A stretch of DNA of 5,222 bases from Desulfobacterales bacterium (GCA_030017395.1 JASEIZ010000103.1:2166-7387), one strand, 5' to 3'; numbered from the stretch's first letter, positions 1 through 5,222 are shown. A program made the numbers and translations. Notes: a model not told the origin generated them from the letters alone.

Positions 1-1386
1 CAAAATGTCTACAAAGAACTCGCCGGCATGAGCGGGAGAATCGATTTTGCTTTTAACCTGATTTTTATAAATAGTCCATTTCTTAGCTGTCAGGTATGAC
101 AGGGAACATACAAGAAGGCTCGGCAAAAGCAGATGATATGAATTGGTCATTTCACTGACAAATATAATTGTTGAAATAGGTGTGTTTGAAACAGCGGTGA
201 AAAAACCTGCCATGCCGACTATGACAAAAGCGCCCGGTTCTGTTACAATGCCCGGCATGATTTGATGAAACAGGTTTCCTACAGCGCCTCCCATGGCTCC
301 GCCTATAACAACCGATGGGCCGAACACACCTCCACTTCCCCCCGATCCTATTGAAAATGATGTGGTAATTATCTTGCCAAAGGCAAGCAGTAATAAAAAA
401 GGGATAGTTAGTTCATTATTAAGGGCTTGCTGAGCAAAACCGTATCCAAAGGCAAGGGTTTGGGGCAAAAAGAAACCCACTATGCCCGTACAGAGCCCTC
501 CTATGGCTGGCTTTATATGATTTGGTATTTTAAAGGACTTAAACAGCCCGGCTACGCCGTAAAACAATTTAATATATAATATTCCAGTGCCTACAAGAAC
601 AAAGGCAAGAATAATATAAGGTCCCAGCTCCAATGGATTACGGAACTGAAAATCAGGGGATTGAAACAGAGAACCCCAGCCGAATACCAGGCAATACAGG
701 CAGTAAGCCACTACGGAAGAGATCCCTGCAGGTATGATAACCTCGGATTCAAACTCGGGATCCCTGTAGAGTACTTCCGCGGCAAAGAGGGCGCCGGCCA
801 GGGGCGCCCTGAAAATACTGCCTACGCCCGCGCCGATTCCAGCTGCTATCATTATCCTTCGTTGCCTGTTTGAAAGCTTTAATTTTGTTGCCAGAAATGA
901 TCCGAAACCGGCTCCTATCTGGGCTATTGGTCCTTCTCTTCCTCCGGAACCGCCGGTTGTAAGGGTAATAGCGGATGCTACTGTTTTGATTATCGGGACT
1001 CTGCCTCGAATAAATCCGCCTTTTGTATGATATGCATCAATTGCAGCATCCGTGCCGTGCCCTTCGGCTTCCGGCGCAAAGGTATATACCAGCCATCCAC
1101 TTAATAGTCCGCCAAAAGCAGGTAGAAATAAAAGAGTATAACGGCTGAAAGAGGTGTTTGTAGGTGTAAGCAGATGATGTTCTCCGGCAGGAGAAGGAGG
1201 CCGGTAACCGGCTATAAAATCCATGAAATAATGGAGCCCGAGCTGGCAGAGGTAATGAAAAATAACAGAGCCTAATCCCGCAATAATACCTATTATAACA
1301 AAATTAAAAGTCCATTTGCCTGCATGGGCTATGTTGATAGACTGATCTTTTACGCTGGCTGTATTAAACCATTTTTTCAATCCCAT
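1..1386 (-). CDS. CLC-family chloride channel/antiporter, 3' end beyond left edge
   Basis: Integral membrane anion transporter of the CLC family, expected to move chloride or a similar anion across the inner membrane as a homodimer. The frame is open for 462 codons and continues past the edge, so the C-terminus is missing. Family landmarks, with E. coli CLC-ec1 equivalents inferred by eye: PEAEGHGTD around residues 105-113, with H110 at the Ser107 position; GGREGP with E151 as the gating glutamate (E148); FRAPLAGALFAAEV with E204 then V205, where CLC-ec1 has E202 and E203; GGVFGPS with F355 (F357); and Y440 (Y445). The last visible residues, SPAHAGEFFVDIL, resemble the linker that leads into C-terminal CBS domains in this subgroup, so CBS domains may follow (inference). 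ATG at 1386-1384 shares one base with the TAA of the upstream aminotransferase, which suggests coupled translation. Family is certain. Channel versus exchanger is open, because the internal proton-pathway glutamate is replaced by Val. Confidence 0.95.
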   Translation of the reverse strand, partial: MGLKKWFNTASVKDQSINIAHAGKWTFNFVIIGIIAGLGSVIFHYLCQLGLHYFMDFIAGYRPPSPAGEHHLLTPTNTSFSRYTLLFLPAFGGLLSGWLVYTFAPEAEGHGTDAAIDAYHTKGGFIRGRVPIIKTVASAITLTTGGSGGREGPIAQIGAGFGSFLATKLKLSNRQRRIMIAAGIGAGVGSIFRAPLAGALFAAEVLYRDPEFESEVIIPAGISSVVAYCLYCLVFGWGSLFQSPDFQFRNPLELGPYIILAFVLVGTGILYIKLFYGVAGLFKSFKIPNHIKPAIGGLCTGIVGFFLPQTLAFGYGFAQQALNNELTIPFLLLLAFGKIITTSFSIGSGGSGGVFGPSVVIGGAMGGAVGNLFHQIMPGIVTEPGAFVIVGMAGFFTAVSNTPISTIIFVSEMTNSYHLLLPSLLVCSLSYLTAKKWTIYKNQVKSKIDSPAHAGEFFVDIL

Positions 1387-2702
1387 TACTTTGTATTTTC
1401 CAGATCTTCTACTCCCTGCAGTATAATATCAAACAGTTCGGGGATGTCCTTTTCTTCGAGACATGAAAAGGCAATTCTTAAATTTTTGTCATCTATGGAA
1501 ATAAGGCCTACTCCATATTTATCTAAAAGATGAAGCCTTAAGGTCTCGGCATCTATTGATTTTAACTTTATACACATAAAATAGCCGGAATTAAACGGAT
1601 AAACATCCCAGGCATCTTTGTATTTCGGATTAGCCAGAACAGCTTTAACGCGTTTTGCTCTGCTTTTAAGTATTTCAAATTTTTCCTTTTTTTCTGCGGG
1701 ATAATTTTTATGCTGCATGGACTTTAACACAATTGATTGGCCAAGATGGGAAGCGTTTGATATGGAACCTCTTACGCTACCCGCCGTCTTTTTTTCCAGG
1801 GCATCATATAACGGCGTAGGATCGCCATTGACTTTACAACCGTAGGTAATAAAACCGACCCTTAAACCCCATACATAATTTTCCTTGGTGGCGCCGTCCA
1901 TCTTTACGGCAAGCAGCCTGGGGTGTTTATCGCAAAGCCTGGCAAAAAGAGATTCTTTTATGGTTTTTTCTTCGTAAAAGAGTCCAAAATAGGCGTCATC
2001 TGCAACAGCAATGATGTTTGTGCCCTTGTCGGCCAGATCGGCTAAAATCTTAACAATGCTATTTCCTTCTTCATCTGTTACTGTATAGCCGGTTGGATTG
2101 TGCGGAAAGTTGAGCAAAACAATTATCTTGTCATGTTTTTTTGCTTCATTAGTGACTGTTTCCTCAAATGCCTTAAGATTAAATCGGCCATCATCCAAAA
2201 ACATGGAATACTTGCTTATGTTTCCTTGTTTTCTTACATTTATAATCATGTTGTAGTTGCCCCACATCATATCAGGCAATATGATCACATCTCCGGGGTT
2301 TATCCAGAGATCTGCAAATACACTTATAGCATGAGTTATGCCGCAGGTAACAATCGGGGTACTTATATGTTTGTTCGCAAGGGAAGGGTTCTTTTCAAAA
2401 ATTGAATTTTGCCAGACCCGCCTTAAATCGGCAACCCCAAATGATGGGGCATAGGTTAATGATTCCCTTGCTCGTATGTCTTTAATTGCGGCCATAACCG
2501 AATTAAAACGCATGGTTTTACCCTGTTCCTTTGCAATTCCTATTGTTGCATTTAATTTAAACGCCTTTTCCTTTGCCTCCGCACTCTGGCTTAAAATCCC
2601 TTTTGGGAAAAAGAGCTTTTTGCCGATATCAGACAACATCTCCATGAGATGAGGATTGCCCGCTGTGATTGTGCTGTTAAGCTGTTTTGCGATGGGATTC
2701 AT
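1386..2702 (-). CDS. PLP-dependent class I/II aminotransferase (fold type I)
   Basis: Cytosolic pyridoxal-phosphate enzyme of 438 residues, a usual length for aspartate/aromatic-type aminotransferases, transferring an amino group between an amino acid and a 2-oxo acid. Visible active-site elements: the phosphate-loop region TCGITHA (119-125); W147 in PDMMWGNY, matching the ring-stacking Trp of aspartate aminotransferase; HNPTG (201-205, N202 near the cofactor); DDAY (D235 for the pyridine nitrogen, Y238); ATKENYVWGLRVG, with K273 as the Schiff-base lysine and R281 as a phosphate-binding Arg; and NLRIAF with R409 as the likely substrate alpha-carboxylate Arg. All key residues are present, so it should be active. 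The start is well supported by AAGGAG at 2712-2717, nine bases before ATG. It is first in a two-gene unit with the CLC gene, which begins inside its stop codon. Substrate cannot be fixed from sequence; dicarboxylic or aromatic amino acids are plausible. Confidence 0.93.
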   Translation of the reverse strand: MNPIAKQLNSTITAGNPHLMEMLSDIGKKLFFPKGILSQSAEAKEKAFKLNATIGIAKEQGKTMRFNSVMAAIKDIRARESLTYAPSFGVADLRRVWQNSIFEKNPSLANKHISTPIVTCGITHAISVFADLWINPGDVIILPDMMWGNYNMIINVRKQGNISKYSMFLDDGRFNLKAFEETVTNEAKKHDKIIVLLNFPHNPTGYTVTDEEGNSIVKILADLADKGTNIIAVADDAYFGLFYEEKTIKESLFARLCDKHPRLLAVKMDGATKENYVWGLRVGFITYGCKVNGDPTPLYDALEKKTAGSVRGSISNASHLGQSIVLKSMQHKNYPAEKKEKFEILKSRAKRVKAVLANPKYKDAWDVYPFNSGYFMCIKLKSIDAETLRLHLLDKYGVGLISIDDKNLRIAFSCLEEKDIPELFDIILQGVEDLENTK

Positions 2703-2758
2703 AGATACAATCTCCTTGAAAGCCTATATTAAAAGAAGAAAACAAAAATCTTGAAAAT

Positions 2759-2785
2759 TTTATACAAAAACATTATTTTTTACAA
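2759..2785 (-). promoter_or_regulatory. Weak sigma70-like promoter candidate for the aminotransferase–CLC unit
   Basis: On the minus strand TTGTAA (2785-2780) and TATAAA (2764-2759) are separated by 15 bases, shorter than the optimal 17. The predicted transcript would start near 2752, giving a leader of about 50 bases before the ATG at 2702. The site lies between the terminator of the PxxKW gene and the RBS, where a promoter is expected. The region is so AT-rich that chance matches are likely. Confidence 0.3.
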
Positions 2786-2786
2786 T

Positions 2787-2820
2787 AAAAAAAACCCCGC
2801 CACATAATTGGACGGGGTTT
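2787..2820 (-). terminator. Rho-independent terminator of the PxxKW gene
   Basis: On the minus strand AAACCCCG (2820-2813) pairs with CGGGGTTT (2799-2792) as an 8-bp stem around a 13-base loop. The 3' arm runs directly into eight T residues (complement of the A run 2787-2794). It starts 22 bases after the stop codon at 2842. The plus strand has only three T after the stem, so it should act mainly in the minus direction. It separates the PxxKW gene from the aminotransferase–CLC unit. Confidence 0.9.
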
Positions 2821-2841
2821 GCCGGTAGATCGAAAACCGCA

Positions 2842-3120
2842 TTACCTGTTTCCTCTCTTGGATGCCTTGAGTGGATTGATCTTTGTTTTTGTCGCAGTAG
2901 TAGCTGTGGAAACATGAGAGGCAAAGTTGCAGGCTCCATTTCTCCATTTTAATGAAGGATCAGGACATGCAGTACAGTACCAGCCAGATGAAAACTCAGC
3001 GCCGCGATTGCAGCCATTGCACTGGTCTACGACCTTATGGCAAATCCCACCATTGTAAGAGCAGCCTTTTTTTGTCATGAAAGCACACTCTATGCCTTCC
3101 TTTATCGTTGCGCAAACCAT
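2842..3120 (-). CDS. PxxKW family cysteine-rich small protein
   Basis: Small protein of 92 residues with nine cysteines (3, 12, 20, 27, 34, 37, 49, 52, 64). It contains a CxxC at 34-37, another CxxC at 49-52, and the diagnostic CPDPSLKW stretch at 52-59, in which P55, K58 and W59 form the PxxKW signature. A basic tail, ending INPLKASKRGNR, follows the cysteine domain. There is no signal peptide or membrane segment, so it is probably cytosolic. The paired cysteines suggest metal (zinc or iron-sulfur) binding, which is inference; I know of no established function for the family. The start is set at ATG 3120-3118: an SD-like AAAGGGGGTGAT (3136-3125) lies just upstream with normal spacing, and the in-frame GTG at 3129 falls inside that SD. 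The gene stands alone, with a good promoter at 3165-3193 and a strong terminator at 2787-2820. Confidence 0.85.
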   Translation of the reverse strand: MVCATIKEGIECAFMTKKGCSYNGGICHKVVDQCNGCNRGAEFSSGWYCTACPDPSLKWRNGACNFASHVSTATTATKTKINPLKASKRGNR

Positions 3121-3124
3121 TGGA

Positions 3125-3136
3125 ATCACCCCCTTT
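3125..3136 (-). promoter_or_regulatory. Ribosome binding site that decides the PxxKW start codon
   Basis: AAAGGGGGTGAT on the minus strand closely matches the anti-Shine-Dalgarno complement AAGGAGGTGAT. Its G core (3133-3129) ends eight bases before ATG 3120-3118, an ideal distance. The upstream GTG at 3129-3127 overlaps the site itself and therefore cannot be served by it. This favours the 92-residue product over a 95-residue one. Confidence 0.8.
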
Positions 3137-3164
3137 ACGAGTTAGTATAAAATAAAACCGACGA

Positions 3165-3193
3165 AACATAATCAAAGAGATATTTATTGTCAA
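3165..3193 (-). promoter_or_regulatory. Sigma70-type promoter of the PxxKW gene
   Basis: On the minus strand a perfect -35 TTGACA (3193-3188) is followed after exactly 17 bases by TATGTT (3170-3165, four of six to TATAAT). Transcription would begin near 3158 and give a leader of about 38 bases before the ATG at 3120. This is the best promoter match in the window. Confidence 0.7.
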
Positions 3194-3230
3194 TAAAATT
3201 TTTGGTAAATAATCATGGAATCTGTTTGAA

Positions 3231-3264
3231 CCGCAAAAGCAAGCGCATTACCAGCTGTTTGCGG
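3231..3264. repeat. Inverted repeat CCGCAAA ... TTTGCGG
   Basis: CCGCAAA (3231-3237) and TTTGCGG (3258-3264) form a perfect 7-bp inverted repeat around a 20-base spacer. The stem can be lengthened by AGC/GCT if one base is bulged. It lies upstream of the PxxKW promoter on one side and the rpsF leader on the other. No T run follows on either strand, so it does not look like a terminator. A protein-binding site or a decayed hairpin are both possible. Confidence 0.4.
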
Positions 3265-3289
3265 CGGGGAGCTTCAATAATTATTTTTC

Positions 3290-3318
3290 TTGACTATTTT
3301 CTTTATATTGTTTATTTA
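3290..3318 (+). promoter_or_regulatory. Weak promoter candidate for the tRNA-like element and rpsF operon
   Basis: TTGACT (3290-3295, five of six to the -35 consensus) is followed after 17 bases by TATTTA (3313-3318, three of six to the -10). The surrounding block is strongly AT-rich, which suits an upstream promoter region but also makes chance matches common. No better plus-strand promoter is visible before rpsF. If used, the transcript would begin near 3325 and include the tRNA-like sequence. Confidence 0.3.
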
Positions 3319-3359
3319 TTTTAGTTTATCAATAAGTATTTAATTTTAATAAAAATAGT

Positions 3360-3430
3360 GGGTTACCGGAAACCATTTAAGCCGATTCTTGATCGGTAGG
3401 TTGAAGGCTCGATTCCTTCACGGCCCACCA
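3360..3430 (+). pseudogene. tRNA-Lys(CTT)-like sequence, degenerate or truncated 5' half
   Basis: The 3' half has exact tRNA geometry: anticodon stem 3381-3385/3393-3397 (5 bp, one G·T), a 7-base loop 3386-3392 with T33 and anticodon CTT at 3388-3390, a 5-base variable loop AGGTT, T stem GAAGG/CCTTC with a 7-base loop CTCGATT, a 7-base acceptor strand ACGGCCC, discriminator A and encoded CCA (3428-3430). Anticodon and acceptor resemble bacterial tRNA-Lys. The 5' half does not fit. Only 21 bases precede the anticodon stem instead of 26, no D arm can be drawn, and GGGTTAC pairs with the acceptor strand by three Watson-Crick and two G·T pairs plus two mismatches. Position 37 is G rather than the A expected for Lys, and position 54 is C rather than T. 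An alternative closing helix, 3358-3364 with 3422-3428, gives seven pairs but consumes the CCA. Likely a dead tRNA, an integration-site remnant, or a tRNA-like leader. Confidence 0.65.
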
Positions 3431-3439
3431 AAAATCCTT

Positions 3440-3461
3440 GCTCTGGGATAATTCCCGGGGC
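3440..3461 (+). promoter_or_regulatory. rpsF leader hairpin, candidate S6:S18 autoregulatory element
   Basis: Bases 3440-3448 pair with 3453-3461 as a continuous 9-bp stem (GCTCTGGGA with TTCCCGGGGC minus its first T, two G·T pairs) closed by a TAAT tetraloop. It ends 11 bases before the SD AAGGAGGT at 3473-3480, so it could affect translation initiation of rpsF. Known S6:S18 leaders in many bacteria carry a conserved CCG that mimics the 16S rRNA site of the S6:S18 dimer. A CCG is present at 3455-3457 on the 3' arm, but in this fold it is paired. No T run follows, so it is not an intrinsic terminator. Confidence 0.4.
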
Positions 3462-3483
3462 TTAATATCCAAAAGGAGGTTAA

Positions 3484-3996
3484 ATGAGAAGATACGAAAC
3501 AATATTTATTATCAATCCTGATCTTTCGAATGAACAAAGGGTGCCCATTTTTGAGAAATTAAAGGGCTTGATCACTCAGCAGGGGGGTGTTCTTGTAATT
3601 GTTGATGAATGGGGGGACAAGCGATTTGCTTATGAAATCAAAAAAAAGTCGCGCGGGTATTACGTTCGTTTAGATTTTTGCGGGACCGGAGCTCTTGTGA
3701 ACGAAATGGAGCGATCTTTACGGATTGACGACAGCGTTCTAAAGTATATGACGGTTTTGCTTGACAAGGATGCCGATGTTGAAAGAATAAAGAAGCAGAT
3801 GGCTGAGGTTGAGGCAAGCAAAGAACAGACCGCTCAAGGCACAACAATAGCTTCCGATGATGAATCAACTGCTGCCGCAAAGGGCAAATCGAACGATTCT
3901 GAGCCTGAAGATGAGCAAGATCAACCTGAAACCAGCAAATCTCAAGCAGTAGAAAACGAAACAATGCAAACTGAAACCAATGAGGAGGAGAAGTAA
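3484..3996 (+). CDS. rpsF: 30S ribosomal protein S6 with long acidic tail
   Basis: Ribosomal protein S6, which pairs with S18 on the platform of the 30S subunit near 16S rRNA helices 22-23. The N-terminus MRRYETIFIINPDLS, the central WGDKRFAYEI (43-52), RGYYVRLDF (57-65) and the run ending LKYMTVLL (86-93) are family hallmarks covering a complete domain of about 100 residues. The protein is 170 residues, longer than the usual 95-140. Residues 107-170 form a low-complexity Glu/Asp/Ser/Thr/Gln tail with 19 acidic and 5 lysine residues, ending NEEEK, probably disordered. The start is supported by AAGGAGGT at 3473-3480, three bases before ATG. The TAA is one base from the rpsR start, so the two are co-translated at a fixed ratio. 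A leader hairpin and a tRNA-like sequence precede it. Confidence 0.97.
   Translation: MRRYETIFIINPDLSNEQRVPIFEKLKGLITQQGGVLVIVDEWGDKRFAYEIKKKSRGYYVRLDFCGTGALVNEMERSLRIDDSVLKYMTVLLDKDADVERIKKQMAEVEASKEQTAQGTTIASDDESTAAAKGKSNDSEPEDEQDQPETSKSQAVENETMQTETNEEEK
3982..3990 (+). promoter_or_regulatory. rpsR ribosome binding site inside the rpsF coding end
   Basis: The GAGGAGGAG stretch encodes part of the terminal Glu run of S6 (overlapping its GAG codons) and also forms the SD for rpsR, seven bases before ATG 3998. An in-frame ATG at 3980 precedes the SD and would overlap rpsF; it has no SD of its own. This fixes the S18 start at 3998. Confidence 0.85.
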
Positions 3997-3997
3997 A

Positions 3998-4291
3998 ATG
4001 ACTGCTGCTTTCAAACCCCAAAGACGAAACAGTGTCGATAAAAATAAAAACGATGCTAAAAAAAGAGTGTATAATCGTCGTAAGATTTGCCGTTTTTGTG
4101 CAGACACCAGTCTGGCTATAGATTATAAGGATCCCAAATCGCTTAGGTTTTTTATAACAGAGCGTGGAAAGATTATTCCGCGGCGAATATCCGGAACCTG
4201 TGCAAAACATCAGCGCATCCTGATGCGTGCAATCAAGCGTGCCCGTACAATTGCTCTTCTGCCTTACGTCGGTACTGTGGGCTATATTTAG
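3998..4291 (+). CDS. rpsR: 30S ribosomal protein S18, zinc-binding (C+) form
   Basis: Ribosomal protein S18, the S6 partner in the small-subunit platform. The product is 97 residues, slightly longer than the common 75-90 because of a basic N-terminal extension. The core includes RRKICRFCAD (27-36), IDYKDPKSLRFFITERGKI (41-59, the conserved D-x-x-x-L-x-x-F region), and PRRISGTCAKHQR (61-73), followed by the RAIKRART helix and ALLPY (86-90). C31, C34, C68 and H71 form a CxxC...CxxH zinc site, the so-called C+ variant that many bacteria have replaced by a zinc-free paralog. The start at 3998 is chosen over 3980 because a GAGGAGGAG SD precedes it and most S18 proteins begin close to this point. 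It follows rpsF by one base and precedes the DUF2232 gene by 36 bases. Confidence 0.96.
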   Translation: MTAAFKPQRRNSVDKNKNDAKKRVYNRRKICRFCADTSLAIDYKDPKSLRFFITERGKIIPRRISGTCAKHQRILMRAIKRARTIALLPYVGTVGYI

Positions 4292-4327
4292 AGATATTGC
4301 TGCAGTCTGTTTCAAGGAGAAAGTGAT

Positions 4328-5222
4328 ATGGTGCCTCAAACTATTCAAGGGAATGTCCCGATCGATATAGTAAAAGGGATTGCGATCACAACGCTTATCT
4401 TTGCAGCATCGATTTATTTGCCTGTCATAGGTTTGTTTTGTTTTCTTTTTATTCCCATACCGATTTTTTTTTATCGTTCAAAGCTTGGCAGAACAACCGG
4501 AGCCATAGTACTTGTCGCGTCAATCATTATGATGATTTTCATGATCGGCACGATATCGATCGATATATTTTTCTTTATAGAACTGTTACTGTTTGGTTTT
4601 GTTCTTGGTGAACTTATTGAAATTAACCTTTCTATTGAAAAGACTGTTTTATATGCATGCGCTTTAGTGGTGTCTGCAGGGGTTCTTGTTTTATTTTTTT
4701 ACAGCAATATTTCTAATGTTGAGGTCATTGCTCTTATATCGGAATATGTGGCAAATAATCTCAAGTTAACAATTGCTTTGTATGAAAAGATGGGAATGCC
4801 CGAGGAAAACATCCGTTTTTTTTCAAACTCACTTGAAAATATACAGTATGTTTTATTAAGAATTATTCCTGCCATGATAGTGGTTTCAAACTTTTTCATG
4901 GCATGGGCGACCCTGCTTATCGCAAGACCTATTCTAAAATCCAGAGGTCTTTTTTACCCTGATTTTGGTTCTCTGAATTTATGGAAAGCTCCCGATTCTT
5001 TTGTTTGGGGCGTTATAGGCTGCGGGCTAATACTGATTTTACCCGATAGAGGCATAAGAATGATCGGCTTGAACGGGCTGATCATTCTTATGGCGATATA
5101 TTTTTTTCAGGGAGTGGCTATTGTTTCATTCTTTTTTGAAAAAAAGCGCTTTTCATCTATATTAAAGTTTTTTTTATACAGCCTTATTGCGATTCAGCAG
5201 ATTATAGCGCTTATTATTATAG
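4328..5222 (+). CDS. DUF2232 multi-pass membrane protein, 3' end beyond right edge
   Basis: Hydrophobic protein with 298 codons visible and no stop before the edge. Approximate membrane segments are at 17-49 (two), 57-74, 77-97, 107-125, 176-199, 225-239, 246-270 and 279-298. A soluble loop lies at about 126-172. LWKAPDSFVWG (218-228) and FQGVAIVSFFFEKKR (260-274) match my memory of the DUF2232 family (YybS-like in Firmicutes), and the position directly after rpsF–rpsR and usually before rplI is typical in Desulfobacterota. Function is not established; energy-coupling-factor S-component-like folds have been suggested for this kind of protein, which I treat as speculation. The start is supported by AAGGAG at 4314-4319, eight bases before ATG. 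Homopolymeric T runs of 9 (4464-4472) and 8 (4816-4823) lie within the frame, which stays open across both. Confidence 0.88.
   Translation, partial: MVPQTIQGNVPIDIVKGIAITTLIFAASIYLPVIGLFCFLFIPIPIFFYRSKLGRTTGAIVLVASIIMMIFMIGTISIDIFFFIELLLFGFVLGELIEINLSIEKTVLYACALVVSAGVLVLFFYSNISNVEVIALISEYVANNLKLTIALYEKMGMPEENIRFFSNSLENIQYVLLRIIPAMIVVSNFFMAWATLLIARPILKSRGLFYPDFGSLNLWKAPDSFVWGVIGCGLILILPDRGIRMIGLNGLIILMAIYFFQGVAIVSFFFEKKRFSSILKFFLYSLIAIQQIIALIII

Larger units (their letters stand above)
3121..3483. other. Divergent intergenic region between the PxxKW gene and rpsF
   Basis: This 363-base spacer contains no credible open reading frame. From left to right it holds the RBS and promoter of the PxxKW gene (minus), a CCGCAAA/TTTGCGG inverted repeat, a weak plus-strand promoter candidate in a very AT-rich block (about 3275-3357), a tRNA-Lys-like sequence (3360-3430), a 9-bp leader hairpin (3440-3461) and the rpsF RBS AAGGAGGT (3473-3480). 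Base composition jumps from AT-rich to GC-balanced at about 3358, which marks the left limit of the structured element. Confidence 0.8.

Noticed and set aside
661..873. Plus-strand 70-codon frame inside the CLC gene
   Set aside because: It lies antisense to a clearly conserved CLC core (helices around APLAGALFAAE), has no RBS and resembles no family; it is a shadow of the real gene.
2100..2405. Plus-strand 101-codon frame
   Set aside because: It is antisense to the conserved aminotransferase active-site region, lacks an RBS and its product is composition noise.
3440..3470. Leader hairpin as an intrinsic terminator of the tRNA-like transcript
   Set aside because: The stem is strong, but it is followed by TTAATATCC rather than a T run, so termination there is unlikely.
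3980..3999. Upstream ATG for rpsR at 3980 adding six residues
   Set aside because: It overlaps the end of rpsF and precedes the SD GAGGAGGAG; the ATG at 3998 is correctly spaced from that SD.
3865..4107. Minus-strand 80-codon frame rich in Leu and Phe
   Set aside because: It is the antisense of the Glu/Lys-rich S6 tail and S18 start, which mimics a membrane protein; it has no RBS.
3638..4348. Minus-strand 236-codon frame opposite rpsF and rpsR
   Set aside because: Both plus-strand genes are unmistakable ribosomal proteins; the long antisense frame comes from their codon bias and the low-complexity S6 tail.
1..5222. Defence system, mobile element or CRISPR array
   Set aside because: No direct repeat series, transposase, integrase, nuclease or toxin–antitoxin signature was found on either strand; the only possible mobility trace is the tRNA 3' half at 3381-3430.

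Overview
The window reads as a stretch of chromosome from an anaerobic member of the Desulfobacterota (former Deltaproteobacteria). The support is the order rpsF–rpsR–DUF2232 membrane protein, a PxxKW-type cysteine-rich small protein of a kind I associate with sulfate reducers and relatives, moderate-to-low GC, and AT-rich spacers with A/T homopolymers. This is an inference from gene content; no taxonomic marker such as rRNA is present.

Layout. Positions 1–3120 are read on the minus strand. They hold, in transcription order, a small cysteine-rich PxxKW protein (3120–2842) with its own sigma70-like promoter and a strong intrinsic terminator. Next is a two-gene unit: a fold-type I PLP aminotransferase (2702–1386) and a CLC-family chloride channel or antiporter (1386 to beyond the left edge). 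Their stop and start codons overlap as TAATG. Positions 3290–5222 are read on the plus strand: a weak promoter candidate, a decayed or rearranged tRNA-Lys(CTT)-like sequence, a 9-bp leader hairpin, then rpsF (ribosomal protein S6), rpsR (S18) and a DUF2232 membrane protein that runs off the right edge. In related genomes rplI usually follows.

The 363-base spacer 3121–3483 is divergent. It carries the promoter of the PxxKW gene on one strand and the leader of the ribosomal-protein operon on the other, with a 7-bp inverted repeat between them.

How the genes relate. S6 and S18 form a heterodimer on the platform of the 30S subunit, and many bacteria control this operon through an S6:S18-binding mRNA leader. 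The hairpin just before rpsF is a candidate for that leader. The aminotransferase and the CLC protein appear translationally coupled, but no shared pathway is evident. The most unusual item is the tRNA-like sequence 10 bases upstream of the leader hairpin. Its 3' half has correct tRNA geometry from anticodon arm to CCA, while its 5' half lacks a D arm. I saw no CRISPR array, transposase, integrase, toxin–antitoxin pair or recognisable defence system. Apart from the tRNA-like leader, this is largely ordinary core-genome DNA.
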